In this document: piece after piece, positions 18,164-28,579 of the stretch | How the letters are laid out: each line of letters opens with the position of its first letter | Numbering within the stretch: position 1 is the stretch's first letter | Assembly (NCBI GenBank): GCA_963736455.1 | Contig: CAVTON010000001.1 | Span: 1,240,001-1,304,000 of the forward strand | Source: DAHUXD01 sp963736455 | GTDB taxonomy: Bacteria; Acidobacteriota; Thermoanaerobaculia; UBA5066; Gp7-AA6 | DNA length: 64,000 bases | Direction of reading: 5' to 3' | Translations under genes and position numbers: made by a program | The notes under the pieces: generated by a model | The model's input: the letters and a program-made list of their open reading frames with translations, nothing else | Database searches by the model: none | Told to the model about the DNA's origin: nothing

Positions 18164-19798
18164 TCACGGCTGGCGCCGGATGAGCAGGAGCGTTTGATCG
18201 TCGTACTGCGGCGCCTCGCCGGCGAAGGCGGAAACGGCGTCGAAGACGGCGTCGCAGATGCGCCCCGCCGGCTCGGCCGTCATCAGCCGCGTCAGGCGCG
18301 CCAGCCCGAACTCCTCGTCGGCGGCATCGAGGGCCTCCGTGATGCCGTCGCTGTAGACGCAGAGCAGATCGCCGCGCTCCATGACGAGCGTCTCCTCGCG
18401 CCACGTCGCGTGGGGAAACATTCCGATCGGCACGCCCGTGGCCTTGACCTGCTCCACCTCGCCCGAGGCGCGGCAGAGCAGCGCGGGGTTGTGCCCGGCC
18501 GACACGTAGCGCAGCGTCCCGGTCGAGGGCTCGACGAGCCCGAAGAAGCACGTCAGGAACTTTCGGGTCGCGGCGTATTTCTGGAGGTGCCGGTCGATCC
18601 GGCCGATCAGGTCGGAGATCGTCCTGGCCTCGTCGATCTGGAGGTGCACCGCCGCATGCACCGTGGACACGAGCAGAGCGGCGGGGACTCCCTTGCCCGA
18701 CACGTCCGCAACCAGGAACGCGAGGCGGCCGCCGGAGAGCGGAAAGAGGTCGAAGTAGTCGCCCCCGACCTGGCGCGTCGGCCGATTCCGCGCCGCGATC
18801 TCGACGCCGGCCACGGACGGCAGATCGCGCGGCAGGATCTGCCGCTGAATCGCCGCGGCCAGCTCGAGCTCCCGCTCGATGCGCTCCTTCTCGATCGCGT
18901 CCTTGTGGAGACGGGCGGTCTCGATCGCCCCGGCCGCCTGGTTGGCGAAGAGCGACAGGAGGCGCGCATCGGTGGCGGTGAAGTCGAGGACGCTGCCGTC
19001 GCGGGACTCCTTGTCGGCGACGGCGAGGATGCCGAGCGTTCGTCCGGAGACCGAGATCGGAGCCGCGAGGCACTTCTGGCAGGTCGCGAGCATCATCCCG
19101 GCGGTCGGAACCGAGGCCGCGGCGTTGTTGATCACGCCTCCCTCGGGCAGCGTCCAGGCGGCGGCGTCGCGCGCCGAGACGACGTCTCCCCCGACGCTGC
19201 GCTCGAGCAGCACGGAGCCGGACGCCTCGAAGAGAACGAGGGTGCCCTTGCCGGCGTCGGTCAGCGAGATCGATCGGAAGAGCACCTCGTCGGCGAGGCT
19301 CGAGAGGTCGAGCTGGCCGCCGAGGGAGAGCCCCAGGTCGTAGAGCGACTCGAGCTCGAGCAGCCGCGCCTTGAGCTCGAACTCCGCCTCGCGGACCTGC
19401 CTGCCGAGACGATGCGTGGCGACGACGGCGCCGAGGACGAACGAGAGCAACTCCGCGTGCGGCGGGGTGTCGCCCGAAGCGATGCCGTCGAGGCGGAGAA
19501 TGCCGTGGGTTTCGCCCTCGACGGAGAGGGGCAGCCACAGGTTGCCGTCGCGGTGAAAGATTCCGACCGGGAGAGGATCCGGAATCTCGCCCGTCGCCAC
19601 GGCGGGAGCGCCCTCGCCCATCCGGACCCAGGCTTCGCGATCCCTCAGGTACAGCGCCGCGTCCCGAGCCCCCGTGGCGGCGAGGGCCGCTTCCGCGACC
19701 CGGGCCGGCAGGGGTCCCTCGGCCGCGAGCGCGGCCCCGATCTTCTGCCACAGCTCGTCGAGGCGCGCGGCGGAGGATGTCGGTGCCGGGGAGGTCAT
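18164..19798 (-). CDS. GAF-SpoIIE serine phosphatase (RsbU-like)
   Basis: 544 aa, soluble. Residues about 1-150 hold a poorly conserved sensor region, about 150-320 a GAF domain, then a coiled linker (KERIERELELAAAIQRQILP). The SpoIIE/PP2C phosphatase domain (about 340-544) keeps GGDYFDLFPL, ADVSGKGVPAALLVS, YSDGITEAL and YDDQTLLLI with the metal-binding aspartates. It should dephosphorylate the STAS protein encoded just upstream, completing an RsbU/RsbV/RsbW-style partner switch. It lies 14 bases after the STAS gene. No sigma-B-like gene is present. Confidence 0.92.
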   Translation of the reverse strand: MTSPAPTSSAARLDELWQKIGAALAAEGPLPARVAEAALAATGARDAALYLRDREAWVRMGEGAPAVATGEIPDPLPVGIFHRDGNLWLPLSVEGETHGILRLDGIASGDTPPHAELLSFVLGAVVATHRLGRQVREAEFELKARLLELESLYDLGLSLGGQLDLSSLADEVLFRSISLTDAGKGTLVLFEASGSVLLERSVGGDVVSARDAAAWTLPEGGVINNAAASVPTAGMMLATCQKCLAAPISVSGRTLGILAVADKESRDGSVLDFTATDARLLSLFANQAAGAIETARLHKDAIEKERIERELELAAAIQRQILPRDLPSVAGVEIAARNRPTRQVGGDYFDLFPLSGGRLAFLVADVSGKGVPAALLVSTVHAAVHLQIDEARTISDLIGRIDRHLQKYAATRKFLTCFFGLVEPSTGTLRYVSAGHNPALLCRASGEVEQVKATGVPIGMFPHATWREETLVMERGDLLCVYSDGITEALDAADEEFGLARLTRLMTAEPAGRICDAVFDAVSAFAGEAPQYDDQTLLLIRRQP

Positions 19799-19812
19799 GT
19801 CCCTCGCGAAAT

Positions 19813-20172
19813 TCAGGCCGGCCGCGGATGGACGCCCCGGAGAGCTTCCTCCTGGGTCGGATAGATCTCCGCGTACTGGGCGAGGCCCATGATCCGAAAC
19901 GTCTTGTCGATGGTCGGCGTCAGGCCGCAGAAGGCGAGCGCACCCTTTCGGTCCATGACCTTTTCGAGCACCTCGATCAGGATGGAGATTCCGATCGAGT
20001 TGACGATGCGCGTTTTCTCGAGGTTCAACACGAGGGCGCGGGCCCCCTGGTCGAGCTGCGCGTACGCCTCGCGCGCGATCTCCTCGCCGCCCTGGTTGTT
20101 GATGTAGCCGTCGGTCCAGAGGATCGCGACGTCGCCGCGCCGTTCCGAGGACACCTTGCAGGACTCACTCAC
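19813..20172 (-). CDS. STAS-domain anti-anti-sigma factor (RsbV/SpoIIAA-like)
   Basis: 119-aa single STAS domain. The helix after VLNLEKTRIVNSIGISILIE carries Ser59 in NSIG, matching the phosphorylated serine of SpoIIAA (DSSG). The dephosphorylated form would bind and sequester the kinase encoded upstream. GTG start at 20172 overlaps the kinase stop (GTGA); the phosphatase gene follows. The real output (a sigma factor or another partner) is not in the window. Confidence 0.92.
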   Translation of the reverse strand: MSESCKVSSERRGDVAILWTDGYINNQGGEEIAREAYAQLDQGARALVLNLEKTRIVNSIGISILIEVLEKVMDRKGALAFCGLTPTIDKTFRIMGLAQYAEIYPTQEEALRGVHPRPA

Positions 20173-20633
20173 TTGTATTTCCTCATCAGGATCCGCGTTC
20201 CCCCGACCCCCGACGTGATCTCCACTTCGTCCATGAGGCTCTTGATGATCTGGAGGCCCCAGCCGCGCTTACGGTGGCTGACGAAGCTCTTCTCGATCGT
20301 CGGTTCCTCCACTCTCGCGCTGTCGAATCCCTTGCCCTTGTCGAGCACCTCCACCTCGAGCCATTCCCGACCCTTCGGTTCCCGGCCGAGCCGGAACTTC
20401 AGGTGCAGCATCTCGTCACGGCAGTCCGCATGCTCGAACGCGTTGATGCAGGCCTCGACGAGCGCCAGCTTGACCTCGTCGATCTTATCCCGCGGCATGG
20501 CGATGTATTCGCCGAGGGCGGCGGCCTGGGCCGTCGCCACGATCTCCATCTCCGGCGCGACGGGAATCGTCATCGACACCTCGCGCGCGCCGGCGGCGGC
20601 AAGCCCGGGCGGAGCGGATCCTCCCTGCGACAT
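20169..20633 (-). CDS. RsbW-like anti-sigma serine kinase (HATPase)
   Basis: 154 aa, GHKL ATPase fold. The N-box LVEACINAFEHA, the G1 box DKGKGFD and the RGWGLQIIKSLMDEVEI G2 region show it can bind ATP. It should phosphorylate the STAS protein next door and may bind a sigma factor or another target. An extra 15-residue Ala/Gly-rich N-terminus precedes the core (REVSMTIPVAPEME); an internal start at Met21 cannot be excluded. Located 18 bases after the possible 52-aa frame. Confidence 0.92.
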   Translation of the reverse strand: MSQGGSAPPGLAAAGAREVSMTIPVAPEMEIVATAQAAALGEYIAMPRDKIDEVKLALVEACINAFEHADCRDEMLHLKFRLGREPKGREWLEVEVLDKGKGFDSARVEEPTIEKSFVSHRKRGWGLQIIKSLMDEVEITSGVGGTRILMRKYK

Positions 20634-20651
20634 GGGACGCGCTCGAGGCTC

Positions 20652-20810
20652 CTAGAAGCGGAGAAAGAGTTGCAGTGATCGGATCAAGACGGAAGGCAGT
20701 CTATCGGAGGCCAGGAGCAGCAGGGCGAGACCGAGCTCGCCCGCGAGCAATCCCCACAGGAGGTTGGGGACCTCGGTTGCTTCCAGTCCGACGGCGAGCG
20801 CTTTTCTCAT
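20652..20810 (-). CDS. Possible 52-aa membrane peptide at the head of the partner-switch operon
   Basis: The frame begins MRKALAVGLEATEVPNLLWG, has a strongly hydrophobic centre (LLAGELGLALLLLASD) that could span the membrane once, and ends LQLFLRF. It lies between a sigma-54-type promoter and the kinase gene on the same strand. Against it, no convincing ribosome binding site precedes the ATG, and the predicted transcript start would leave a leader of only about 9 bases. Function unknown. Confidence 0.35.
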   Translation of the reverse strand: MRKALAVGLEATEVPNLLWGLLAGELGLALLLLASDRLPSVLIRSLQLFLRF

Positions 20811-20830
20811 CACTGCACCCGATCAGGAAG

Positions 20831-20845
20831 GCAAGACGCCTGCCA
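20831..20845 (-). promoter_or_regulatory. Sigma-54-type promoter (-24/-12)
   Basis: Read on the minus strand, TGGCAGGCGTCTTGC matches the sigma-54 consensus TGGCACG-N4-TTGC at most defined positions, with the invariant GG and GC exactly 10 bases apart. It points at the kinase-STAS-phosphatase genes and lies just downstream of an enhancer-binding-protein gene, which makes it credible. Confidence 0.55.
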
Positions 20846-20943
20846 TGCCTCGCCGGAACGCAAAATCGGGGTTAAGTCGAGGCTGCGCAACGGTTTGACG
20901 TGGCTGCGGAAGACCTGTGACATGATGCCAGAGCGTAACACAA

Positions 20944-20960
20944 TGACACACATCGTGTCA
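20944..20960. promoter_or_regulatory. Inverted repeat, candidate enhancer (upstream activating) site
   Basis: TGACAC-ACATC-GTGTCA is a perfect 6-base inverted repeat about 100 bases upstream of the sigma-54-type promoter, a normal position for binding by the Fis-type regulator encoded next door. A partial TGTGACA at about 20919 and AACACA at about 20937 may be further half-sites. Confidence 0.45.
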
Positions 20961-21039
20961 CGACGACGTCGGGCTGACTTGTTAAGTTATTGAAATTAAA
21001 GAGCAAATATAGATAAATGGGACTAATTGCTACAGCGAC

Positions 21040-22550
<1,511 letters not shown>

Positions 22551-22551
<1 letters not shown>

Positions 22552-23960
22552 CACTTGGCGGCGGCGAGCACCTTCGCGCGGCGCAACTCCGCGACCGCGG
22601 TCTCGGAGGACCGGCACGGCGCCCAGCTCGGGTTCCACTTCCGGTTCTCCGCGATGAGCTTCTCGGCGCGGTCGAGGTCGCCCTTGCGCGCGACGATCTC
22701 CGCGACCTTCGCGCGAGCCTCCATGATCCAGCGCCGGCCGTCGAAGTCGAAGAAGGGATTGGGGGGGTTCGCGTTCCTCTCGTAGAGGGCGAGCGCCTCG
22801 TCGGTCCGGCCCTGCTTCTCGAGCGCCGTCGCCATCACGTAGTTCCACTCCGGGAAATGCGGCTTGAAGCCCGGCGTGACCTTGCCGGCCTTCTGATTCG
22901 CCTCGAAGCGGGCCTCCAGCTCCGGCCGGAGCGCGTTCAACTTCCGCTCGGTCTCGGCCGGATGATCTTCCACGAGATCCCGGACGGCGGCCATGAACTC
23001 CTGGCTGATGTGCGCGTACTCGTTGTTCGGATCCGCCGGAAGCTTGTCGATCCGGTCGAGCAGCTCGAGCGCCTTCGGGTGGTCCTTCCCGATCAACGCG
23101 GCCCTCAGGGCCGCCGTGAGCATCTCTCGCTTGCCCGTCTCGACGTCGTCGAGGGTCGAGGCCTTCTCGTACATCTCGATCGCCTTCGGATAATCGCCCA
23201 TGCCCTCGTAGACCACCCCGAGATGCTGATACGCCGGGCCGAAGTCCGCCTTGACGGCGAGCGCCCGATTCAGGTTTTCGATCGCCTCGTTGTAGTGGCC
23301 GGAATAGGCCTGGTTCTCGCCGAGCGAGTCGAACGGGTTCGCGTTGTCGCGGGAGATGAAGCGGTACTTCTCGAGATTCTCGATCGCCCGGTCGTAGTCC
23401 CCGCGAAAGCCGTAGTAGTAGCCGATCTGGTTGTAGGCCTCCGAGTAGTTGGGATCGGCCGCGAGGAGCTCCTCGTAGCGGCGGATGGCCTCGTCGCGGT
23501 CGCCGCGCAGGAGCGCCTCGCGGGCGAGGACGGCGACGCCGACCTGGTCGGCGGGATACTTCGCGTGGAGCTCGTGGGCGAGCTGGAAGGCCTTCTCGGG
23601 CTTGCCGTCGACGTTGGCGGCGGCCATGTCGACGTGGTAACGCTCCCTCGGCGTGAGCCGCTCGCGCTCCCGCTCGGCCCTCCGGATCAACGCGACGGCC
23701 TGGTCCCGGTCGGACATGTCCGCCAGGCTGAGCATGGCCATCGCGAAATGCGGGTCGAGCTCCAGGGCCTTGGCATACCCGACGCGGGCCTCCTTGAAGT
23801 AGAACCGGCTCCGATCCAGAGAGGCCTGCTGGAATGCCTCGTAGGCGGCCTGGGACGAGGTCGTCACGTCCCGCCGGCTGGTCAGGAGAAGGGCGGCCGC
23901 CGCTCCCGCTCCCGCCAGGAGCAGGATCCCCAGAATCCAGAAGACACGCCGCTTTTTCAT
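22551..23960 (-). CDS. Membrane-anchored TPR protein
   Basis: 469 aa with one N-terminal membrane segment (RVFWILGILLLAGAGAAAALLL), then TPR units. Clear ones include YFKEARVGYAKALELDPHFA, DEAIRRYEELLAADPNYSEA, YNEAIENLNRALAVKADFGP and YPKAIEMYEKASTLD. It likely acts as a periplasmic or outer-face protein-protein scaffold. ATG at 23960 is preferred over one five codons upstream because AAGGGG lies at a suitable distance. It is coupled (TGATG) to the enhancer-binding protein and may feed a signal to it (inference). Confidence 0.85.
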
Positions 23961-24033
23961 CCCTAACCCCTTCATACGGATGGGGAACCGGGGGGTTTCG
24001 CCCCGAATTGCCCGGAATCCCCCGAAAAAACCC

Positions 24034-26619
24034 CTATTCCACCCTCAGAAACAGGAAGGTCATGTCGTCGTATTGCTCGGCCCCGGCGACGTGGTCCCGG
24101 ATGTCGGAGAGGATCCCCTTGGCGACGTCGTCGAGGGGGCTCCGACGGTGGGAGTCGAGGGAGGCCATCAGGCGCTCCTCGCCGTACGGGTTCATGCCCC
24201 CGTCCATCGCCTCGGTGAACCCGTCCGTGTAGAAAAAGAGCAGATCGCCCCGGCGGAGATAGAGCTCCCGGGTGTCGTAGGCCACGTCCCGGAACGCGCC
24301 GAGCGGAAGCCGGTGCTCCGGCGGGTCGAGCAGCCGCGGTCCGCCGTCGTCCGACCGGATGAGGATGGGAAGCGGCTGGCCGCCGATCGCATACCGGAGC
24401 GTCATCGCATCCGGGTCGAGCAGGAAGAAGCCGAGGGAAACGAACATGCGGCGCTTGATCGAATAGATGCGCTTGTTGGACTCGCGGAAGAGGACTCCCG
24501 GATCGCTCGTGGTCAGGGCGCGCGAGTAGACGATCTCCTTCGCCGCGACCATCAGCAGCGAGGCCGGGACCGATTTGCCCGAGACGTCGCCGATGACGAC
24601 CCCGAGCCGGCCGTCCTCGAACGGGATGAAGTCGTAGAAGTCGCCGCCGACGACCCGGGCGGGGATGCTTCCGCCGAAGAACGAAAACCCCTTCACTTCC
24701 GGCACGGCGCGGGGCAGCAGGCTCGTCTGGATGTCGCGCGCGATCTCGAGATCGCGCTTCAGCTCCGCCTGGCGCGTCATCTCGTCGTGCAGGAGCGCCG
24801 TCTCGATGGCGAGCGCCGCCTGGTTGGCCAGCGTCGAGAGGAGCGACTGGTCGTCGCGATCGAACCGTTCGCCCGAGAGCTTCTCCTTCAGGGCGAGGAT
24901 GCCCATGAGCCTCTCGCGGTAGACGAGCGGCACGAGGAGCCGAAAGCCCTCGGACTGGAGCCTCTCTCGGAACTCCTCGCTGTCGGCGTCGGCGAAGTGC
25001 AGCGAGATCTCGGCGAGGTCCGACGGCTTGCCCTCCTGCCGCAGCACGCGCCGCAGCGCCGCGGTCGGCGAGAGCCGGTCTTCCTTGCGGCCGCGCCGCT
25101 CGAGCCAGCCTTCCCGGTCGCGCAGCCAGATCGAGGCCTTCTCGAGGCGCATCGTCGCCGAGACGCTCGCGGTCAGATAGTCGGCGATGCGCCCGAGATC
25201 GAGCTCTCCGGTGATCGCCTCGCTCATCTCGAGCAGCGCCGCCTGGTAGTCGAACTTCTCGCGGAAGAAGAGCTTGTCGAGCGGCGCCTGGAGTCGGCGG
25301 CGCAGCACCTCGAAGAGCGAGATGCCGACCAGGAAGAATCCGAAGTTGAAGAGCGGCGAGGCCGAGAGCCGCGAGCTCGCGAAGACCAGGTTCGCCAGCG
25401 CCACGGCCCCGGCGTACAGGCCGAGCAGCACCGCCGTCGTCGCGGCATAGAGGAACGTCCGCCGCACGATGACGCGGACGTTCAGCATCTGGAACCGGAC
25501 GATCGCGTAGGCGAACGTCAGCGGGATCAGGATCATGGGAATGATCCCGTAGAAGGCGTACTCGTCGATGCCGAAAGCCGACGGCAGGACGATGAAGAAG
25601 AGCACGAACGGGATCGTCCCGAGGATCGTGCCGACGAAGACGTGGAACGCCTGGCGCCGCTCGCGGGACTCCTCGAGCGTGAACGCCGAGTGCGCCAGGG
25701 CGACGAGCCCGAGCATCAGGTAGTCGCCGAGGAGGATCCACGAGGACAGCGGTGCGCCCGAGAGGACCGTCACCTTCTCGCCGCGAATCTGGCGCAGGAC
25801 GTCGTAGAGGAAGACCAGGGGCGGGATCGCGTACAGGAGATAGAGCAGTTGGGGGCTGGCCGAGAGGAAGTCCTGCAGCGAGACCTTCCAGCGCGCGGGT
25901 GGATCGCCCGTCCACTCGTCGGGCTTCGCGAAGTGGAGCCGCTTCGGCCTCGGAAAGACCAGGAAGAAGTGGAGGAACACCGCCGGCAGCAGGAAGAGGC
26001 TCACCGTCCCGGTGTTCTGGACGAAGATGTCGATCCACCAGTAGGACGCCGGCCGCAGGCGGCACACGAAGAAGATGAGGAAGAGAACGCACAGGAGGAA
26101 GAAGATGCGCGCCGAGCGCTCCCCGGGCACTCGCGCGAAGACGAACAGGCCGATCAGGTAGAAGAGAAAGCCGACGACGACCGCATAGAGATAGGTCTTT
26201 CCGCCGAGCCGCTCCGACGAGAGCTGGAGGCGGACTTCGCGCAGCTCCCCCGCCGTCGCGGCGCGCGGCTGGGTCGGGCAAGGGGCATTGCGCACGAGGT
26301 ACAGCACCTTCTCGCCGATCTGGTGGCGCCGCAGCTCGGCCGAGGCGTCGGAGCTCGACTGGACGATCCGCCTGCCGATTCCGAGGACGCACTCGCCGGC
26401 CTTGATCCCCGCCTTCTCGGCCGGGCTGCCGGGCACCGTCTCGCGGACCTCGATGCCCTCGCGGCCGTAGGGCACCGGAACGATGCCGTCGTACGGACGC
26501 GCCGAGAACATGTCGGCGATCGACGCGATCGCGATCGCCAGCCCGAGGATGCCGGCGGCCAGGATCCACCCCGATCGGGACCAGGAAATTGCCCGGCCGG
26601 TTTCCGAGGTTTCGGTCAT
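24034..26619 (-). CDS. PDZ-membrane-GAF-SpoIIE phosphatase
   Basis: 861 aa. An N-terminal helix (about 17-37) is followed by a PDZ domain (about 45-110; VRETVPGSPAEKAGIKAGE). Eight or so membrane helices (about 140-425), a GAF domain (about 450-600) and a SpoIIE phosphatase domain (about 630-861) complete it, with VVGGDFYDFIPF, GDVSGKSVPASLLM, YTDGFTEAMDGG and YDDMTFLFL. It should report an envelope signal by dephosphorylating a STAS protein. ATG at 26619 is chosen; GTG at 26628 is also possible. A 73-base gap separates it from the TPR gene. Confidence 0.9.
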   Translation of the reverse strand: MTETSETGRAISWSRSGWILAAGILGLAIAIASIADMFSARPYDGIVPVPYGREGIEVRETVPGSPAEKAGIKAGECVLGIGRRIVQSSSDASAELRRHQIGEKVLYLVRNAPCPTQPRAATAGELREVRLQLSSERLGGKTYLYAVVVGFLFYLIGLFVFARVPGERSARIFFLLCVLFLIFFVCRLRPASYWWIDIFVQNTGTVSLFLLPAVFLHFFLVFPRPKRLHFAKPDEWTGDPPARWKVSLQDFLSASPQLLYLLYAIPPLVFLYDVLRQIRGEKVTVLSGAPLSSWILLGDYLMLGLVALAHSAFTLEESRERRQAFHVFVGTILGTIPFVLFFIVLPSAFGIDEYAFYGIIPMILIPLTFAYAIVRFQMLNVRVIVRRTFLYAATTAVLLGLYAGAVALANLVFASSRLSASPLFNFGFFLVGISLFEVLRRRLQAPLDKLFFREKFDYQAALLEMSEAITGELDLGRIADYLTASVSATMRLEKASIWLRDREGWLERRGRKEDRLSPTAALRRVLRQEGKPSDLAEISLHFADADSEEFRERLQSEGFRLLVPLVYRERLMGILALKEKLSGERFDRDDQSLLSTLANQAALAIETALLHDEMTRQAELKRDLEIARDIQTSLLPRAVPEVKGFSFFGGSIPARVVGGDFYDFIPFEDGRLGVVIGDVSGKSVPASLLMVAAKEIVYSRALTTSDPGVLFRESNKRIYSIKRRMFVSLGFFLLDPDAMTLRYAIGGQPLPILIRSDDGGPRLLDPPEHRLPLGAFRDVAYDTRELYLRRGDLLFFYTDGFTEAMDGGMNPYGEERLMASLDSHRRSPLDDVAKGILSDIRDHVAGAEQYDDMTFLFLRVE

Positions 26620-26699
26620 CTCCCCCACGCCGAAAAAAAAGGAATCCGAGGACGACCATGTTAATGGCTTTCCGCGGCGGAAAATGCCGGGAACCCGCT

Positions 26700-27335
26700 A
26701 TGCTCCGCCCCGTGCCGTTCATCACGTTCGAAGGGATCGAGGGCTCCGGCAAGACCACGCAACTCGCACTCGCCGCCGAACGGCTCCGGCAGGCCGGCCG
26801 CCCCGTCCGTTCGACCCGCGAGCCCGGGGGCACGCCGGCCGGCGAACGGATCCGCGGCATCCTGATGGATGCGGCGCACGACGAGCTCGACCCGATCGCC
26901 GAGTGGCTGTTGATCGAGGCGGCGCGCCGCCCGCACGTCGAGCGCGTCGTCCGGCCCGCGCTGGCCGAAGGGGCCTTCGTTCTCTGCGACCGCTTCTCCG
27001 ACTCGACGGAGGCCTACCAGGTCGCGGGCCGCGGCCTCGATGCCGCAATGGTCTCGGAGCTCGACCGGCGCGTGCGCGGCGGCCTTCACCCCGACCTCAC
27101 GCTCGTGTTCGACCTCGATCCCCGGGAGGGCCTCGCGCGCGCGGCGCGCCGCGATTCGGGCGCGGGGCGGTTCGAATCCGCCGGGCTCGCCTTCCACGAG
27201 CGCGTCCGCGAGGGATTCCTCGCGATCGCGCGCCGGGAGCCGCGCCGCGTCGAGGTAGTCCCGGCCGCGGACAGCGCTCCGTCGGTCTTCCTCCGCACGT
27301 GGGCGATCCTCTCCGCGCGCTTCGCTCTCGCATGA
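26700..27335 (+). CDS. tmk: Thymidylate kinase
   Basis: Phosphorylates dTMP to dTDP for DNA synthesis. 211 aa, usual length. P-loop FEGIEGSGKTTQ, TREPGGTPAGERIR, the DRFSDSTEAYQ motif and a lid region RRDSGAGRFE are present. ATG at 26700; a GTG four codons later (26712) is an alternative. Its stop overlaps the holB start (ATGA), a common bacterial gene pair. Confidence 0.96.
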   Translation: MLRPVPFITFEGIEGSGKTTQLALAAERLRQAGRPVRSTREPGGTPAGERIRGILMDAAHDELDPIAEWLLIEAARRPHVERVVRPALAEGAFVLCDRFSDSTEAYQVAGRGLDAAMVSELDRRVRGGLHPDLTLVFDLDPREGLARAARRDSGAGRFESAGLAFHERVREGFLAIARREPRRVEVVPAADSAPSVFLRTWAILSARFALA

Positions 27336-28294
27336 GCCCGGATCCCACGGGCCTCCTCGAGCGACTGGCCTCGGATCCCGAGCGATTTCCGGGAGCGCTC
27401 CTTCTGTCGGGACCCTCGGAGTCCGGCCTCGAACGCGAGTCGCGGCGCCTGGCCGCGCGGCTGCTCTGTCCGGGCGACGACCCCGGGGGAAACTGCGGCA
27501 GCTGCCGGCGCGTCGCCGAGGGACTCCATCCCGACTTCCTGTCGATCGAGCCCGAGGGGGTTCAGATCCGCGTCGACCGCGTGCGCGAAGCCCTCGCGTT
27601 CTCTGCCGGACGGCCCTACGAGGCGCCGCGGCGCGTCGCCCGCATCGCGCGCGCGGAGCTGCTCGGCCTCGAAGCCGCGAACGCCCTGCTCAAGTCGCTC
27701 GAGGAGCCGGGCCGCCGCTTCCGCTGGATCCTGGCGACGACGCGGCCCGAGGCCCTTCTCCCGACGATCCTCTCGCGGACGACGGCCGCGAGGCTTCCGG
27801 CCCCGGGGCCCGCCGAGCGGCAGCGCGCCTGGCGCGAGCGGGGCTTCTCCGACGAGGACGCGCGGGACCTGGTGCTCTTCGCCGGCGAGGACGAGGCGGA
27901 CCCCGCCTCCCGGCTCGAAGAGGGTCGGCGGCTGCGCCAGGCGATCGTCGGCGCCCTCGAAGAGGGGATCGGGAACCGGAACCTCGCGGCCCTGGTCATG
28001 GGCGCCGAGCTCGTCTCCTCCGGCGAGGCTCCCGCTGGAAGACTGCTCGCCGAGCTGCTCGCGGACGCCGCACTGGCCGGCGTCGCCCCGTCCTCGGAGG
28101 CGCTGCGCCACCGCGCGGTCGGCGGACGCCTGGCATCGATCGCCCGGCGCGTCGAGCCGTCCGCCCTGAGGGACGCCGCGCTCGCCGCGGCCGATCCGCC
28201 GCCCGACAACCGGAAGGGCAACCGGAGGCTGCACTTCGAGAAGTGCCTGCTCGGGTTGTGGCCGGCGGCGAGCCCTCAGCCGGGCCGCCGCTGA
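27332..28294 (+). CDS. holB: DNA polymerase III delta-prime subunit
   Basis: Clamp-loader subunit, 320 aa. It has the AAA+ fold without a functional P-loop (SGPSESGLERES), as usual for delta-prime, and the zinc-module cysteines in CPGDDPGGNCGSCRR. ARAELLGLEAANALLKSLEEP and the sensor-like ATTRPEALLPTILSRT follow. Coupled to tmk by a 4-base overlap. Length and motifs support the call. Confidence 0.92.
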   Translation: MSPDPTGLLERLASDPERFPGALLLSGPSESGLERESRRLAARLLCPGDDPGGNCGSCRRVAEGLHPDFLSIEPEGVQIRVDRVREALAFSAGRPYEAPRRVARIARAELLGLEAANALLKSLEEPGRRFRWILATTRPEALLPTILSRTTAARLPAPGPAERQRAWRERGFSDEDARDLVLFAGEDEADPASRLEEGRRLRQAIVGALEEGIGNRNLAALVMGAELVSSGEAPAGRLLAELLADAALAGVAPSSEALRHRAVGGRLASIARRVEPSALRDAALAAADPPPDNRKGNRRLHFEKCLLGLWPAASPQPGRR

Positions 28295-28503
28295 AGCGAA
28301 GTCCTCGAAGGAACCGCGGGGGGCTCCGGACCGACGGGCTACGGAAGGATCAGGAAGAGTGCGGACCTGGGAGCTAGCAAGACTGACGGAAGGTGTGGCA
28401 AACTAGAAAGACAGACGCCATCGGTCCTTCGCGCCCCCCAATCGATTCCTTCGAGTACGTTCAGTATATGGCGAAAGCCGCTCGTCAAGAGTCGGCTTTA
28501 CGC

Positions 28504-28529
28504 AAAAACCGCCGCCGGATCGGCGGCGG
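28504..28529 (-). terminator. Rho-independent terminator of the PEGA-protein gene
   Basis: On the minus strand, CCGCCGCCG and CGGCGGCGG pair with a 3-base loop and are followed by TTTTT (28504-28508). It lies about 50 bases after the stop codon. The rest of the 285-base gap from the holB stop shows no gene. Confidence 0.8.
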
Positions 28530-28579
28530 CCCGAGGAGGAGGGAGGGGACTCGAGGAGCCCCCTCCCGATCTTCGCGAG

